NCBI GenBank assembly: GCA_963932465.1
Contig: CAWVRF010001043.1
Span: 310,001 to 374,000, forward strand
DNA from: Maratus speciosus
Lineage: Eukaryota > Arthropoda > Arachnida > Araneae > Salticidae
Direction of reading: 5' to 3'
Length of the DNA: 64,000 nt
Part shown: positions 41,600-53,255 of the stretch, piece after piece
How the letters are laid out: every line of letters starts with the position of its first letter
Numbering within the stretch: the first letter of the stretch is position 1
Notes under the pieces: generated by a model
Database searches by the model: none
Told to the model about the DNA's origin: nothing
Seen by the model: the letters and a program-made list of their open reading frames with translations, nothing else
Position numbers and translations under genes: made by a program

Positions 41600-42440
41600 A
41601 GTTACCGCATATAAAACACGCAATATTTATGAATTGAATTCCGGTGCAGGGCTGAAAATTAATTTCTTAATAAATAATAAAGCGAAACCGAATATATTGT
41701 TTCAACAATCAAAGCATTATTAGAAAATTCATCAGAAAGAGTTACTGCATATAAAACACGCAATATTTAAGAATTGAATCCCGGTGCAGGGCTCAAAATT
41801 AATTTCTTAGTAAATAATAAATCGAAACCGAATATATTGTTTAAACAATCAAAGCATTGTTAGAAAATTCATCAGAAAGAGTTACCGCATATAAAACACG
41901 CAATATTTATGAATTGAATTCCGGTGCAGGGCTGAAAATTAATTTCTTAATAAATAATAAAGCGAAACACGAATAGATTGTTTCAACAATCAAAGCATTG
42001 TTAGAAAATTCATCAGAAAGAGTTACCGCATATAAAACACGCAATATTTATGAATTGAATTCCGGTGCAGGGCTCAAAATTAATTTATTAATAAATAATA
42101 AAGCGAAACCGAATATATTGTTTAAACAATCAAAGCATTGTTAGAAAATTCATCAGAAAGAGTTACCGCATATAAAACACGCAATATTTATGAATTGAAT
42201 TCCGGTGCAGGGCTGAAAATTAATTTCTTAATAAATAATAAAGCGAAACCGAATATATTGTTTCAACAATCAAAGCATTGTTAGAAAATTCATCAGAAAG
42301 AGTTACTGCATATAAAACCCGCAATATTTAAGAATTGAATCCCGGTGCAGGGCTCAAAATTAATTTCTTATTAAATAATAAATCGAAACCGAATATATTG
42401 TTTAAACAATCAAAGCATTGTTAGAAAATTCATCAGAAAG
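41600..42440 (+). repeat. 841-bp tandem duplication, copy A (5 x 140 + 141)
   Basis: Recurs at +841 bp, the extra base coming from the one 141-bp monomer per copy. Shared markers: AAATCGAAACC with GTTTAAAC, AAACACGAAT, and TTATTAAATAATAAATCG. Differences: GAATAGATTG against GAATATATTG, AAAACCCGC against AAAACACGC, GCATTATTAG against GCATTGTTAG, and GTTACTGC against GCTACTGC. Copy A is also mirrored in the right arm. Confidence 0.83.
41959..42099 (+). repeat. 141-bp monomer variant, second copy
   Basis: Same extra base as at 35,811, with a private GAATAGATTG that introduces a stop codon into the otherwise open frame. Mirrored at 46,957-47,097, which preserves the private change. Confidence 0.87.
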
Positions 42441-43281
42441 ATTTACCGCATGTAAAACACGCAATATTTATGAATTGAATTCCGGTGCAGGGCTGAAAAT
42501 TAATTTCTTAATAAATAATAAAGCGAAACCGAATATATTGTTTCAACAATCAAAGCATTGTTAGAAAATTCATCAGAAAGAGCTACTGCATATAAAACAC
42601 GCAATATTTAAGAATTGAATCCCGGTGCAGGGCTCAAAATTAATTTCTTAGTAAATAATAAATCGAAACCGAATATATTGTTTAAACAATCAAAGCATTG
42701 TTAGAAAATTCATCAGAAAGAGTTACCGCATATAAAACACGCAATATTTATGAATTGAATTCCGGTGCAGGGCTGAAAATTAATTTCTTAAAAAATAATA
42801 AAGCGAAACACGAATATATTGTTTCAACAATCAAAGCATTGTTAGAAAATTCATCAGAAAGAGTTACCGCATATAAAACACGCAATATTTATGAATTGAA
42901 TTCCGGTGCAGGGCTCAAAATTAATTTATTAATAAATAATAAAGCGAAACCGAATATATTGTTTAAACAATCAAAGCATTGTTAGAAAATTCATCAGAAA
43001 GAGTTACCGCATATAAAACACGCAATATTTATGAATTGAATTCCGGTGCAGGGCTGAAAATTAATTTCTTAATAAATAATAAAGCGAAACTGAATATATT
43101 GTTTCAACAATCAAAGCATTGTTAGAAAATTCATCAGAAAGAGTTACTGCATATAAAACACGCAATATTTAAGAATTGAATCCCGGTGCAGGGCTCAAAA
43201 TTAATTTCTTATTAAATAATAAATCGAAACCGAATATATTGTTTAAACAATCAAAACATTGTTAGAAAATTCATCAGAAAG
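42441..43281 (+). repeat. 841-bp tandem duplication, copy B
   Basis: Tandem partner of 41,600-42,440; similarity continues to about 43,408. The inverted arm breaks off inside this copy at 42,765, so only part of it is mirrored at 46,291 onward. Confidence 0.8.
42800..42940 (+). repeat. 141-bp monomer variant, third copy
   Basis: Same extra base, preceded by a CTTAAAAAATAAT variant at about 42,787. It lies in the spacer, just outside the mirrored arm, so it has no partner on the 89,056 axis. Confidence 0.87.
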
Positions 43282-44329
43282 ATTTACCGCATGTAAAACA
43301 CGCAATATTTATGAATTGAATTCCGGTGCAGGGCTGAAAATTAATTTCTTAATAAATAATAAAGCGAAACCGAATATATTGTTTCAACAATCAAAGCATT
43401 GTTAGAAATTTCATCAGAAAGAGTTACCGCATATAAAACACGCAATATTTATGAACTGAATTCCGGTGCAGGGCTCAAAATTAATTTCTTAGTAAATAAT
43501 AAAGCGAAACCGAATATATTGTTTAAACAATCAAAGCATTGTTAGAAAATTCATCAGAAAGAGTTACCGCATATAAAACACGCAATATTTATGAATTGAA
43601 TTTCGGTGCAGGGCTCAAAATTAATTTATTAATAAATAATAAAGCGAAACCGAATATATTGTTTCAACAATCAAAGCATTGTTAGAAAATTCATCAGAAA
43701 AAGTTACCGCATATAAAACACGCAATATTAATGAATTGAATCCCGGTGCAGGGCTCAAAATTAATTTCGTAATAAATAATAAAGCGAAACCGAATATATT
43801 GTTTCAACAATCAAAGCATTGTTAGAAAATTCATCAGAAAGAGTTACCGCATATAAAACACGCAATATTTATGAATTGAATTCCGGTGCAGGGCTCAAAA
43901 TTAATTTATTAATAAATAATAAAGCGAAACCGAATATATTGTTTAAACAATCAAAGCATTGTTAGAAAATTCATCAGAAAGAGTTACCGCATATAAAACA
44001 CGCAATATTTATGAATTGAATCCCGGTGCAGGGCTCAAAATTAATTCGTAATAAGTAATAAAGCGAAACCGAATATATTGTTTCAACAATCAAAGCATTG
44101 TTAGAAAATTCATCAGAAAGAGTTACCGCATATAAAACACGCAATATTTATGAATTGAATTCCGGTGCAGTGCTGAAAATTAATTTCTTAATAAATAATA
44201 AAGCGAAACCGAATATATTGTTTCAACAATCAAAGCATTGTTAGAAAATTCATCAGAAAGAGTTACCGCACATAAAACACGCAATATTTATGAATTGAAT
44301 TTCGGTGCAGGGCTCAAAATTAATTTATT
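43282..44329 (+). repeat. Zone V satellite monomers
   Basis: Ordinary monomers with zone V variants: TTAGAAATTTCATC near 43,401, GAACTGAATTCC, GAAAAAGTTACC with ATTAATGAATTG, the 139-bp AATTCGTAATAAG monomer near 44,042, and GCACATAAAACAC near 44,269. The series resembles 33.5-35.5 kb and 40.7-41.4 kb. No gene. Confidence 0.75.
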
Positions 44330-45169
44330 AATAAATAATAAAGCGAAACCGAATATATTGTTTCAACAATCAAAGCATTGTTAGAAAATTCATCAGAAAG
44401 AGTTACCGCATATAAAACACGCAATATTAATGAATTGAATCCCGGTGCAGGGCTCAAAATTAATTTCGTAATAAATAATTAAGCGAAACCGAATATATTG
44501 TTTCAACAATCAAAGCATTGTTAGAAAATTCATCAGAAAGAGTTACCGCATATAAAACACGCAATATTTATGAATTGAATTCCGGTGCAGGGCTGAAAAT
44601 TAATTTCATAGTAAATAATAAAGCGAAACCGAATATATTGTTTAAACAATCAAAGCATTGTTAGAAAATTCATCAGAAAGAGTTACCGCATATAAAACAC
44701 GCAATATTTATGAATTGAATTCCGGTGCAGGGCTGAAAATTAATTTCTCAATAAATAATAAAGCGAAACCGAATAAATTGTTTCAACAATCAAAGCATTG
44801 TTAGAAAATTCATCAGAAAGAGTTACTGCATATAAAACACGCAATATTTAAGAATTGAATCCCGGTGCAGGGCTCAAAATTAATTTCTTAGTAAATAATA
44901 AATCGAAACCGAATATATTGTTTAAACAATCAAAGCATTGTTAGAAAATTCATCAGAAAGAGTTACCGCATGTAAAACACGCAATATTTATGAATTGAAT
45001 TCCGGTGCTGGGCTTAAAATTAATTTCTTAATAAATAATAAAGCGAAACCGAATATATTGTTTCAACAATCAAAGCATTGTTAGAAAATTCATCAGAAAG
45101 AGGTACCGCATATAAAACACGCAATATTTATGAATTGAATTCCGGTGCAAGGCTGAAAATTAATTTCTT
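44330..45169 (+). repeat. 840-bp tandem duplication, copy A (6 monomers)
   Basis: Recurs at exactly +840 bp. Markers: ATTAATGAATTG with TTTCGTAATAAATAATTAAG, TTTCATAGTAAATAA, TTTCTCAATAAAT (44,745 and 45,585), GAATAAATTG (44,771 and 45,611), CATGTAAAACAC with GGTGCTGGGCTT, and GAGGTACCGC with GGTGCAAGGCTG. No difference is seen inside the overlap except AAAGTTAATTTC near 45,997 in copy B. Confidence 0.87.
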
Positions 45170-46009
45170 AATAAATAATAAAGCGAAACCGAATATATTG
45201 TTTCAACAATCAAAGCATTGTTAGAAAATTCATCAGAAAGAGTTACCGCATATAAAACACGCAATATTAATGAATTGAATCCCGGTGCAGGGCTCAAAAT
45301 TAATTTCGTAATAAATAATTAAGCGAAACCGAATATATTGTTTCAACAATCAAAGCATTGTTAGAAAATTCATCAGAAAGAGTTACCGCATATAAAACAC
45401 GCAATATTTATGAATTGAATTCCGGTGCAGGGCTGAAAATTAATTTCATAGTAAATAATAAAGCGAAACCGAATATATTGTTTAAACAATCAAAGCATTG
45501 TTAGAAAATTCATCAGAAAGAGTTACCGCATATAAAACACGCAATATTTATGAATTGAATTCCGGTGCAGGGCTGAAAATTAATTTCTCAATAAATAATA
45601 AAGCGAAACCGAATAAATTGTTTCAACAATCAAAGCATTGTTAGAAAATTCATCAGAAAGAGTTACTGCATATAAAACACGCAATATTTAAGAATTGAAT
45701 CCCGGTGCAGGGCTCAAAATTAATTTCTTAGTAAATAATAAATCGAAACCGAATATATTGTTTAAACAATCAAAGCATTGTTAGAAAATTCATCAGAAAG
45801 AGTTACCGCATGTAAAACACGCAATATTTATGAATTGAATTCCGGTGCTGGGCTTAAAATTAATTTCTTAATAAATAATAAAGCGAAACCGAATATATTG
45901 TTTCAACAATCAAAGCATTGTTAGAAAATTCATCAGAAAGAGGTACCGCATATAAAACACGCAATATTTATGAATTGAATTCCGGTGCAAGGCTGAAAGT
46001 TAATTTCTT
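45170..46009 (+). repeat. 840-bp tandem duplication, copy B
   Basis: Tandem partner of the preceding copy. Matching continues to about 46,060, where CATTGTTTGAAAATTTATC replaces CATTGTTAGAAAATTCATC. It is the last regular HOR before the diverged end monomers and the strand switch. Confidence 0.86.
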
Positions 46010-46049
46010 AATAAATAATAAAGCGAAACCGAATATATTGTTTCAACAA

Positions 46050-46290
46050 TCAAAGCATTGTTTGAAAATTTATCAGAAAGAGTTACCGCATATAAAACAC
46101 TCAATATTTATGAATATAATTCCGGTGCAGGGCTGAAAATTAATTTCTTAATAAATAATAAAGCGAAACAGAATATATTGTTTCAACAATCAAAGCATTG
46201 TTAGAAAATTCATCAGAAAGAGTTACCTCATATAAAACACGCAATATTTATGAATTGAATTCCGGTGCAGGGCTGAAAATTAATTTCTTA
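46050..46290 (+). repeat. Diverged terminal monomers before the strand switch
   Basis: The first of these monomers has several clustered changes that I do not see together elsewhere: GTTTGAAAATTTATC near 46,059, CACTCAATATT near 46,099, and GAATATAATTCC near 46,113. The next has CAGAATATATT and ACCTCATAT. The last is cut after TTAATTTCTTA and lacks the final A/T tail. Reduced homogenisation at an array edge would explain the cluster; that is inference. Confidence 0.75.
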
Positions 46291-46371
46291 CCGGAATTCA
46301 ATTCATAAATATTGCGTGTTTTATATGCGGTAACTCTTTCTGATGAATTTTCTAACAATGCTTTGATTGTT
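46185..46371. repeat. Fold-back hairpin centred on the junction (25-nt loop)
   Basis: The sequence leading to ...GAATTCCGG (ending 46,265) is followed by a 25-base loop (46,266-46,290) and then CCGGAATTC... (from 46,291). The first about 80 bp of stem has a single mismatch (ACCTC on the left against the complement of ACCGC). The next mismatch is GTTTCAAC against GTTTAAAC. Because both flanks are the same satellite, the potential stem continues at monomer-level identity for many kilobases. Confidence 0.85.
46291..46291. other. Strand-switch (inversion) junction
   Basis: The + array stops at ...TTAATTTCTTA (46,290) and the - array starts with CCGGAATTC (46,291). The + side is cut at about monomer position 131 and the - side starts at the complement of position 106, so the monomer phase is broken. 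The mirrored source would have had ...CCCTGCA before CCGGAATTC, so only the final A could be microhomology. This argues for a non-homologous join or template switch rather than exchange between aligned monomers. Confidence 0.92.
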
Positions 46372-49300
46372 TAAACAATATATTCGGTTTCGATTTATTA
46401 TTTACTAAGAAATTAATTTTGAGCCCTGCACCGGGATTCAATTCTTAAATATTGCGTGTTTTATATGCAGTAGCTCTTTCTGATGAATTTTCTAACAATG
46501 CTTTGATTGTTGAAACAATATATTCGGTTTCGCTTTATTATTTATTAAGAAATTAATTTTCAGCCCTGCACCGGAATTCAATTCATAAATATTGCGTGTT
46601 TTACATGCGGTAAATCTTTCTGATGAATTTTCTAACAATGCTTTGATTGTTTAAACAATATATTCGGTTTCGATTTATTATTTAATAAGAAATTAATTTT
46701 GAGCCCTGCACCGGGATTCAATTCTTAAATATTGCGGGTTTTATATGCAGTAACTCTTTCTGATGAATTTTCTAACAATGCTTTGATTGTTGAAACAATA
46801 TATTCGGTTTCGCTTTATTATTTATTAAGAAATTAATTTTCAGCCCTGCACCGGAATTCAATTCATAAATATTGCGTGTTTTATATGCGGTAACTCTTTC
46901 TGATGAATTTTCTAACAATGCTTTGATTGTTTAAACAATATATTCGGTTTCGCTTTATTATTTATTAATAAATTAATTTTGAGCCCTGCACCGGAATTCA
47001 ATTCATAAATATTGCGTGTTTTATATGCGGTAACTCTTTCTGATGAATTTTCTAACAATGCTTTGATTGTTGAAACAATCTATTCGTGTTTCGCTTTATT
47101 ATTTATTAAGAAATTAATTTTCAGCCCTGCACCGGAATTCAATTCATAAATATTGCGTGTTTTATATGCGGTAACTCTTTCTGATGAATTTTCTAACAAT
47201 GCTTTGATTGTTTAAACAATATATTCGGTTTCGATTTATTATTTACTAAGAAATTAATTTTGAGCCCTGCACCGGGATTCAATTCTTAAATATTGCGTGT
47301 TTTATATGCAGTAACTCTTTCTGATGAATTTTCTAATAATGCTTTGATTGTTGAAACAATATATTCGGTTTCGCTTTATTATTTATTAAGAAATTAATTT
47401 TCAGCCCTGCACCGGAATTCAATTCATAAATATTGCGTGTTTTATATGCGGTAACTCTTTCTGATCAATTTTCTAACAATGCTTTGATTGTTTAAACTAT
47501 ATATTCGGTTTCGCTTTATTATTTACTAAGAAATTAATTTTCAGCCCTGCACCGGAATTCAATTCATAAATATTGCGTGTTTTATATGCGGTAACTCTTT
47601 CTGATGAATTTTCTAACAATGCTTTGATTGTTGAAACAATATATTCGGTTTCGCTTAATTATTTATTACGAAATTAATTTTGAGCCCTGCACCGGGATTC
47701 AATTCATTAATATTGCGTGTTTTATATGCGGTAACTCTTTCTGATGAATTTTCTAACAATGCTTTGATTGTTGAAACAATATATTCGGTTTCGCTTTATT
47801 ATTTATTAATAAATTAATTTTGAGCCCTGCACCGAAATTCAATTCATAAATATTGCGTGTTTTATGTGCGGTAACTCTTTCTGATGAATTTTCTAACAAT
47901 GCTTTGATTGTTGAAACAATATATTCGGTTTCGCTTTATTATTTATTAAGAAATTAATTTTCAGCCCTGCACCGGGATTCAATTCATAAATATTGCGTGT
48001 TTTATATGCGGTAACTCTTTCTGATGAATTTCTAACAATGCTTTGATTGTTGAAACAATATATTCGGTTTCGCTTTATTATTTATTAATAAATTAATTTT
48101 GAGCCCTGCACCGGAATTCAATTCATAAATATTGCGTGTTTTATATGCGGTAACTCTTTCTGATGAATTTTCTAACAATGCTTTGATTGTTGAAACAATA
48201 TATTCGGTTTCGCTTTATTATTTATTACGAAATTAATTTTGAGCCCTGCACCGGGATTCAATTCATTAATATTGCGTGTTTTATATGCGGTAACTTTTTC
48301 TGATGAATTTTCTAACAATGCTTTGAGTGTTGAAACAATATATTCGGTTTCGCTTTATTATTTATTAATAAATTAATTTTGAGCCCTGCACCGAAATTCA
48401 ATTCATAAATATTGCGTGTTTTATATGCAGTAACTCTTTCTGATGAATTTTCTAACAATGCTTTGATTGTTGAAACAATATATTCGGTTTCGCTTTATTA
48501 TTTATTAAGAAATTAATTTTGAGCCCTGCACCAGAATTCAATTCATAAATATTGCGTGTTTTATATGCGGTAACTCTTTCTGATGAATTTTCTAACAATG
48601 CTTTGATTGTTTAAACAATATATTCGGTTTCGCTTTATTATTTACTAAGAAATTAATTTTGAGGCCTGCACCGGGATTCAATTCTTAAATATTGCGTGTT
48701 TTATATGCGGTAACTCTTTGTGATGAATTTTCTAGCAATGCTATGATTGTTGAAACAATATATTCGGTTTCGCTTTATTATTTATTAAGAAATTAATTTT
48801 CAGCCCTGCACCGGAATTCAATTCATAAATTTTGCGTGTTTTATATGCGGTAACTCTTTCTGATGAATTTTCTAACAATGCTTTGATTGTTTTAACAATA
48901 TATTCTGTTTCGCTTTATTATTTATTAAGAAATTAATTTTCAGCCCTGCACCGGAATTCAATTCAAAAATATTGCGTGTTTTATATGCGGTAACTCTTTC
49001 TGATGAATTTTCTAACAATGCTTTGATTGTTTAAACAATATATTCGGTTTCGCTTTATTATTTACTAAGAAATTAATTTTCAGCCCTGCACCGGAATTCA
49101 ATTCATAAATATTGCGTGTTTTATATGCGGTAACTCTTTCTGATGAATTTTCTAACAATGCTTTGATTGTTGAAACAATATATTCGGTTTCGCTTTATTA
49201 TTTATTAAGAAATTAATTTTCAGCGGTGCACCGGAATTCAATTCACAAATATTGCGTGTTTTATATCCGGAAACACTTTCTGATGAATTTTCTAACAATA

Positions 49301-52300
49301 CTTTGATTGTTGAAAAAATATATTCGGTTTCGCTTTATTATTTATTAAGAAATTAATTTTCAGCGGTGCACCGCAATTCAATTCATAAATATTGCGTGTT
49401 TTATATGCGGTAACTCTTTCTGATGAATTTTCTAACAATGCTTTGATTGTTGACACACTATATTCGGTTTCGCTTTATTATTTATTAAGAAAATAATTTT
49501 CAGCCCTGCACCGGAATTCAATTCATAAATATTGCGTGTTTTATATGCGGTAACTCTTTCTGATGAATTTTCTAACAATGCTTTGATTGTTTAAACAATA
49601 TATTCGGTTTCGCTTTATTATTTACTAAGAAATTAATTTTGAGCCCTGCATCGGGATTCAATTCATAAACATTGCATGTTTTATATGCGGTAACTCTTTC
49701 TGATGAATTTTCTAACAATGCTTTGATTGTTGAAACAATATATTCGGTTTCTCTTTATTATTTATTAAGAAATTAATTTTCAGCCCTGCACCGGAATTCA
49801 ATTCATAAACATTGCATGTTTTATATGCGGTAACTCTTTCTGATGAATTTTCTAACAATGCTTTGATTGTTGAAACAATATATTCGGTTTCGCTTTATTA
49901 TTTATTAAGAAATTAATTTTCAGCCCTGCACCGGAATTCAATTCAAAAATATTGCGTGTTTTATATGAGGTAACTCTTTCTGATGAATTTTCTAACAATG
50001 CTTTGATTCTTGAAACAATATATTCGGTTTCTCTTTATTATTTATTACGAATTAATTTTGAGCCCTGCACCGGGATTCAATTCATAAATATTGCGTGTTT
50101 TATATGCGGTAACTCTTTCTGATGAATTTTCTAACAATGCTTTGATTGTTGAAACAATATATTCGGTTTCGCTTTATTATTTATTAATAAATTAATTTTG
50201 AGCCCTGCACCGGAATTCAATTCATAAACATTGCATGTTTTATATGCGGTAACTCTTTCTGATGAATTTTCTAACAATGCTTTGATTGTTGAAACAATAT
50301 ATTCGGTTTCGCTTTATTATTTATTAAGAAATTAATTTTCAGCCCTGCACCGGAATTCAATTCATAAATATTGCGTGTTTTATATGCGGTAAATCTTTCT
50401 GATGAATTTTCTAACAATGCTTTGATTGTTGAAACAATATATTCGGTTTCGCTTTATTATTTATTAAGAAATTAATTTTCAGCCCTGCACCGAAATTCAA
50501 TTCATAAATATTGCGTGTTTTATATGCGGTAACTCTTTCTGATGAATTTTCTAACAATGCTTTGATTGTTGAAACAATATATTCGGTTTCGCTTTATTAT
50601 TCATTAAGAAATTATTTTTCAGCCCTGCACCGGAATTCAATTCATAAATATTGCGTGTTTTATATGCGGTAACTCCTTCTGATGAATTTTCTAACAATGC
50701 TTTGATTGTTTAAACAATATATTCGGTTTCGCTTTATTATTTATTAAGAAATTAATTTTCAGCCCTGCACCGGAATTCAATTCATAAATATTGCGTGTTT
50801 TATATGCGGTAAATCTTTCTGATGAATTTTCTAACAATGCTTTGATTGTTGAAACAATATATTCGGTTTCGCTTTATTATTTATTAAGAAATTAATTTTG
50901 AGCCCTGCACCGGGATTCAATTCTTAAATATTGCGTGTTTTATATGCAGTAACTCTTTCTGATGAATTTTCTAACAATGCTTTGATTGTTGAAACAATAT
51001 ATTCGGTTTCGCTTTATTATTTATTAAGAAATTAATTTTGAGCCCTGCACCGGAATTCAATTCATAAACATTGCATGTTTTATATGCGGTAACTCTTTCT
51101 GATGAATTTTCTAACAATGCTTTGATTGTTGACACAATATATTCGGTTTCGCTTTATTATTTATTAAGAAAATAATTTTCAGCCCTGCACCGGAATTCAA
51201 TTCATAAATATTGCGTGTTTTATATGCGGTAACTCTTTCTGATGAATTTTCTAACAATGCTTTGATTGTTTAAACAATATATTCGGTTTCGCTTTATTAT
51301 TTACTAAGAAATTAATTTTGAGCCCTGCATCGGGATTCAATTCATAAACATTGCATGTTTTATATGCGGTAACTCTTTCTGATGAATTTTCTAACAATGC
51401 TTTGATTGTTGAAACAATATATTCGGTTTCGCTTTATTATTTATTAAGAAATTAATTTTCAGCCCTGCACCGGAATTCAATTCATAAATATTGCGTGTTT
51501 TATATGCGGTAACTCTTTCTGATGAATTTTCTAACAATGCTTTGATTGTTGAAACAATATATTCGGTTTCGCTTTATTATTTATTAAGAAATTAATTTTC
51601 AGCCCTGCACCGGAATTCAATTCAAAAATATTGCGTGTTTTATATGAGGTAACTCTTTCTGATGAATTTTCTAACAATGCTTTGATTGTTGAAACAATAT
51701 ATTCGGTTTCGCTTTATTATTTATTACGAATTAATTTTGAGCCCTGCACCGGGATTCAATTCATAAATATTGCGTGTTTTATATGCGGTAACTCTTTCTG
51801 ATGAATTTTCTAACAATGCTTTGATTGTTGAAACAATATATTCGGTTTCGCTTTATTATTTATTAAGAAATTAATTTTCAGCCCTGCACCGGAATTCAAT
51901 TCATAAATATTGCGTGTTTTATATGCGGTAAATCTTTCTGATGAATTTTCTAACAATGCTTTGATTGTTGAAACAATATATTCGGTTTCGCTTTATTATT
52001 TATTAAGAAATTAATTTTCAGCCCTGCACCGAAATTCAATTCATAAATATTGCGTGTTTTATATGCGGTAACTCTTTCTGATGAATTTTCTAACAATGCT
52101 TTGATTGTTGAAACAATATATTCGGTTTAGCTTTATTATTTATTAAGAAATTAATTTTGAGCCCTGCACCGGGATTCAATTCTTAAATATTGCGTGTTTT
52201 ATATACAGTAACTCTTTCTGATGAATTTTCTAACAATGCTTTGATTGTTGAAACAATATATTCGGTTTCGCTTTATTATTTATTAATAAATTAATTTTGA

Positions 52301-53114
52301 GCCCTGCACCGGAATTCAATTCATAAACATTGCATGTTTTATATGCGGTAACTCTTTCTGATGAATTTTCTAACAATGCTTTGATTGTTGAAACAATATA
52401 TTCGGTTTCGCTTTATTATTTATTAAGAAATTAATTTTCAGCCCTGCACCGGAATTCAATTCATAAATATTGCGTGTTTTATATGCGGTAAATCTTTCTG
52501 ATGAATTTTCTAACAATGCTTTGATTGTTGAAACAATATATTCGGTTTCGCTTTATTATTTATTAAGAAATTAATTTTCAGCCCTGCACCGAAATTAAAT
52601 TCATAAATATTGCGTGTTTTATATGCGGTAACTCTTTCTGATGAATTTTCTAACAATGCTTTGATTGTTTAAACAATATATTCGGTTTCGCTTTATTATT
52701 TACTAAGAAATTAATTTTGAGCCCTGCACCGGAATTCAGTTCATAAATATTGCGTGTTTTATATTCGGTAACTCTTTCTGATGAAATTTCTAACAATGCT
52801 TTGATTGTTTAAACAATATATTCGGTTTCGATTTATTATTTATTAATAAATTAATTTTGAGCCCAGCACCGGAATTCAATTCATAAATATTGCGTGTTTT
52901 ATATGCGGTAACTCTTTCTGATGAATTTTATAACAATGCTTTGATTGTTGAAACAATATATTCGGTTTCGCTTTATTATTTATTAAGAAATTAATTTTCA
53001 GCCCTGCACCGGAATTCAATTCATAAATATTGCGTGTTTTATATGCGGTAACTCTTTCTGATGAATTTTCTAACAATGCTTTGATTGTTTAAACAATATA
53101 TTCGGTTTCGCTTT

Positions 53115-53255
53115 ATTATTTATTAATAAATTAATTTTGAGCCCAGCACCGGAATTCAATTCATAAATATTGCGTGTTTTATATGCGGTAACTCTTTCTG
53201 ATGAATTTTCTAACAATGCTTTGATTGTTGAAACAATATATTCGTGTTTCGCTTT
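53115..53255 (-). repeat. 141-bp monomer variant, mirror copy
   Basis: Reverse complement of 35,801-35,941, with TATTCGTGTTTCGC in place of TATTCGGTTTCGC. Confidence 0.87.

Larger units (their letters stand above)
31557..42765 (+). repeat. Left arm of an 11.2-kb inverted duplication
   Basis: Reads as the reverse complement of 46,291-57,499; paired positions sum to 89,056. Private markers checked on both sides include AAAACCCGC at 42,314 and GCGGGTTTT at 46,734, GAATAGATTG at 41,971 and its complement at 47,076, TTGATCAG at 41,588 and CTGATCAA at 47,461, CAACACTCAAAGC at 40,724, TTCAAGAATC at 39,042, the 141-bp monomer at 35,801, CCGAATATAAAAC at 36,289, GCAGTCCTC at 31,992 and GCGAACCG at 31,750. 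All of about 40 markers agree, and I saw no mismatch. The arm coincides with the zone V variant set and begins close to the zone IV/V transition. Confidence 0.9.
1..46290 (+). repeat. 140-bp satellite array, direct orientation (about 331 monomers)
   Basis: The 140-bp unit recurs head to tail through the entire interval. The motif AAAGCGAAAC starts at 1, 281, 421 and so on (141 carries AAAGCCAAAC), and the phase drifts only where a monomer carries a small indel. With AAAGCG as position 1, landmarks are GTTTCAACAA at 21-30, GAGTTACCGC at 61-70, an EcoRI site GAATTC at 98-103, CCGGTGCAGGG at 103-113 and an A/T-only tail at 131-140. Monomers differ from each other at only a few sites, and variants recur at multi-monomer spacing, so the array has higher-order structure. 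No unique DNA, transposon or gene interrupts it. Tandem organisation is seen directly; a heterochromatic or centromeric location is inferred from what is known of satellites. Taxon and family name are unknown to me. Confidence 0.98.
42766..46290 (+). repeat. 3,525-bp spacer between the inverted arms
   Basis: Zone V monomers in + orientation with no mirror partner at the 89,056 axis. They contain the third 141-bp monomer (42,800-42,940), the 139-bp TTAATTCGTAATAAG monomer near 44,042, an 840-bp tandem pair (44,330-46,009), and diverged end monomers (about 46,050-46,290). Without the spacer the arms would form a near-perfect palindrome. Confidence 0.88.

Noticed and set aside
45918..46136. 72-codon open frame
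   Set aside because: Created by private changes in the diverged terminal monomer (GTTTGA, GAATATAAT). Its lower half is out of the frame of the other copies; no sign of a gene.
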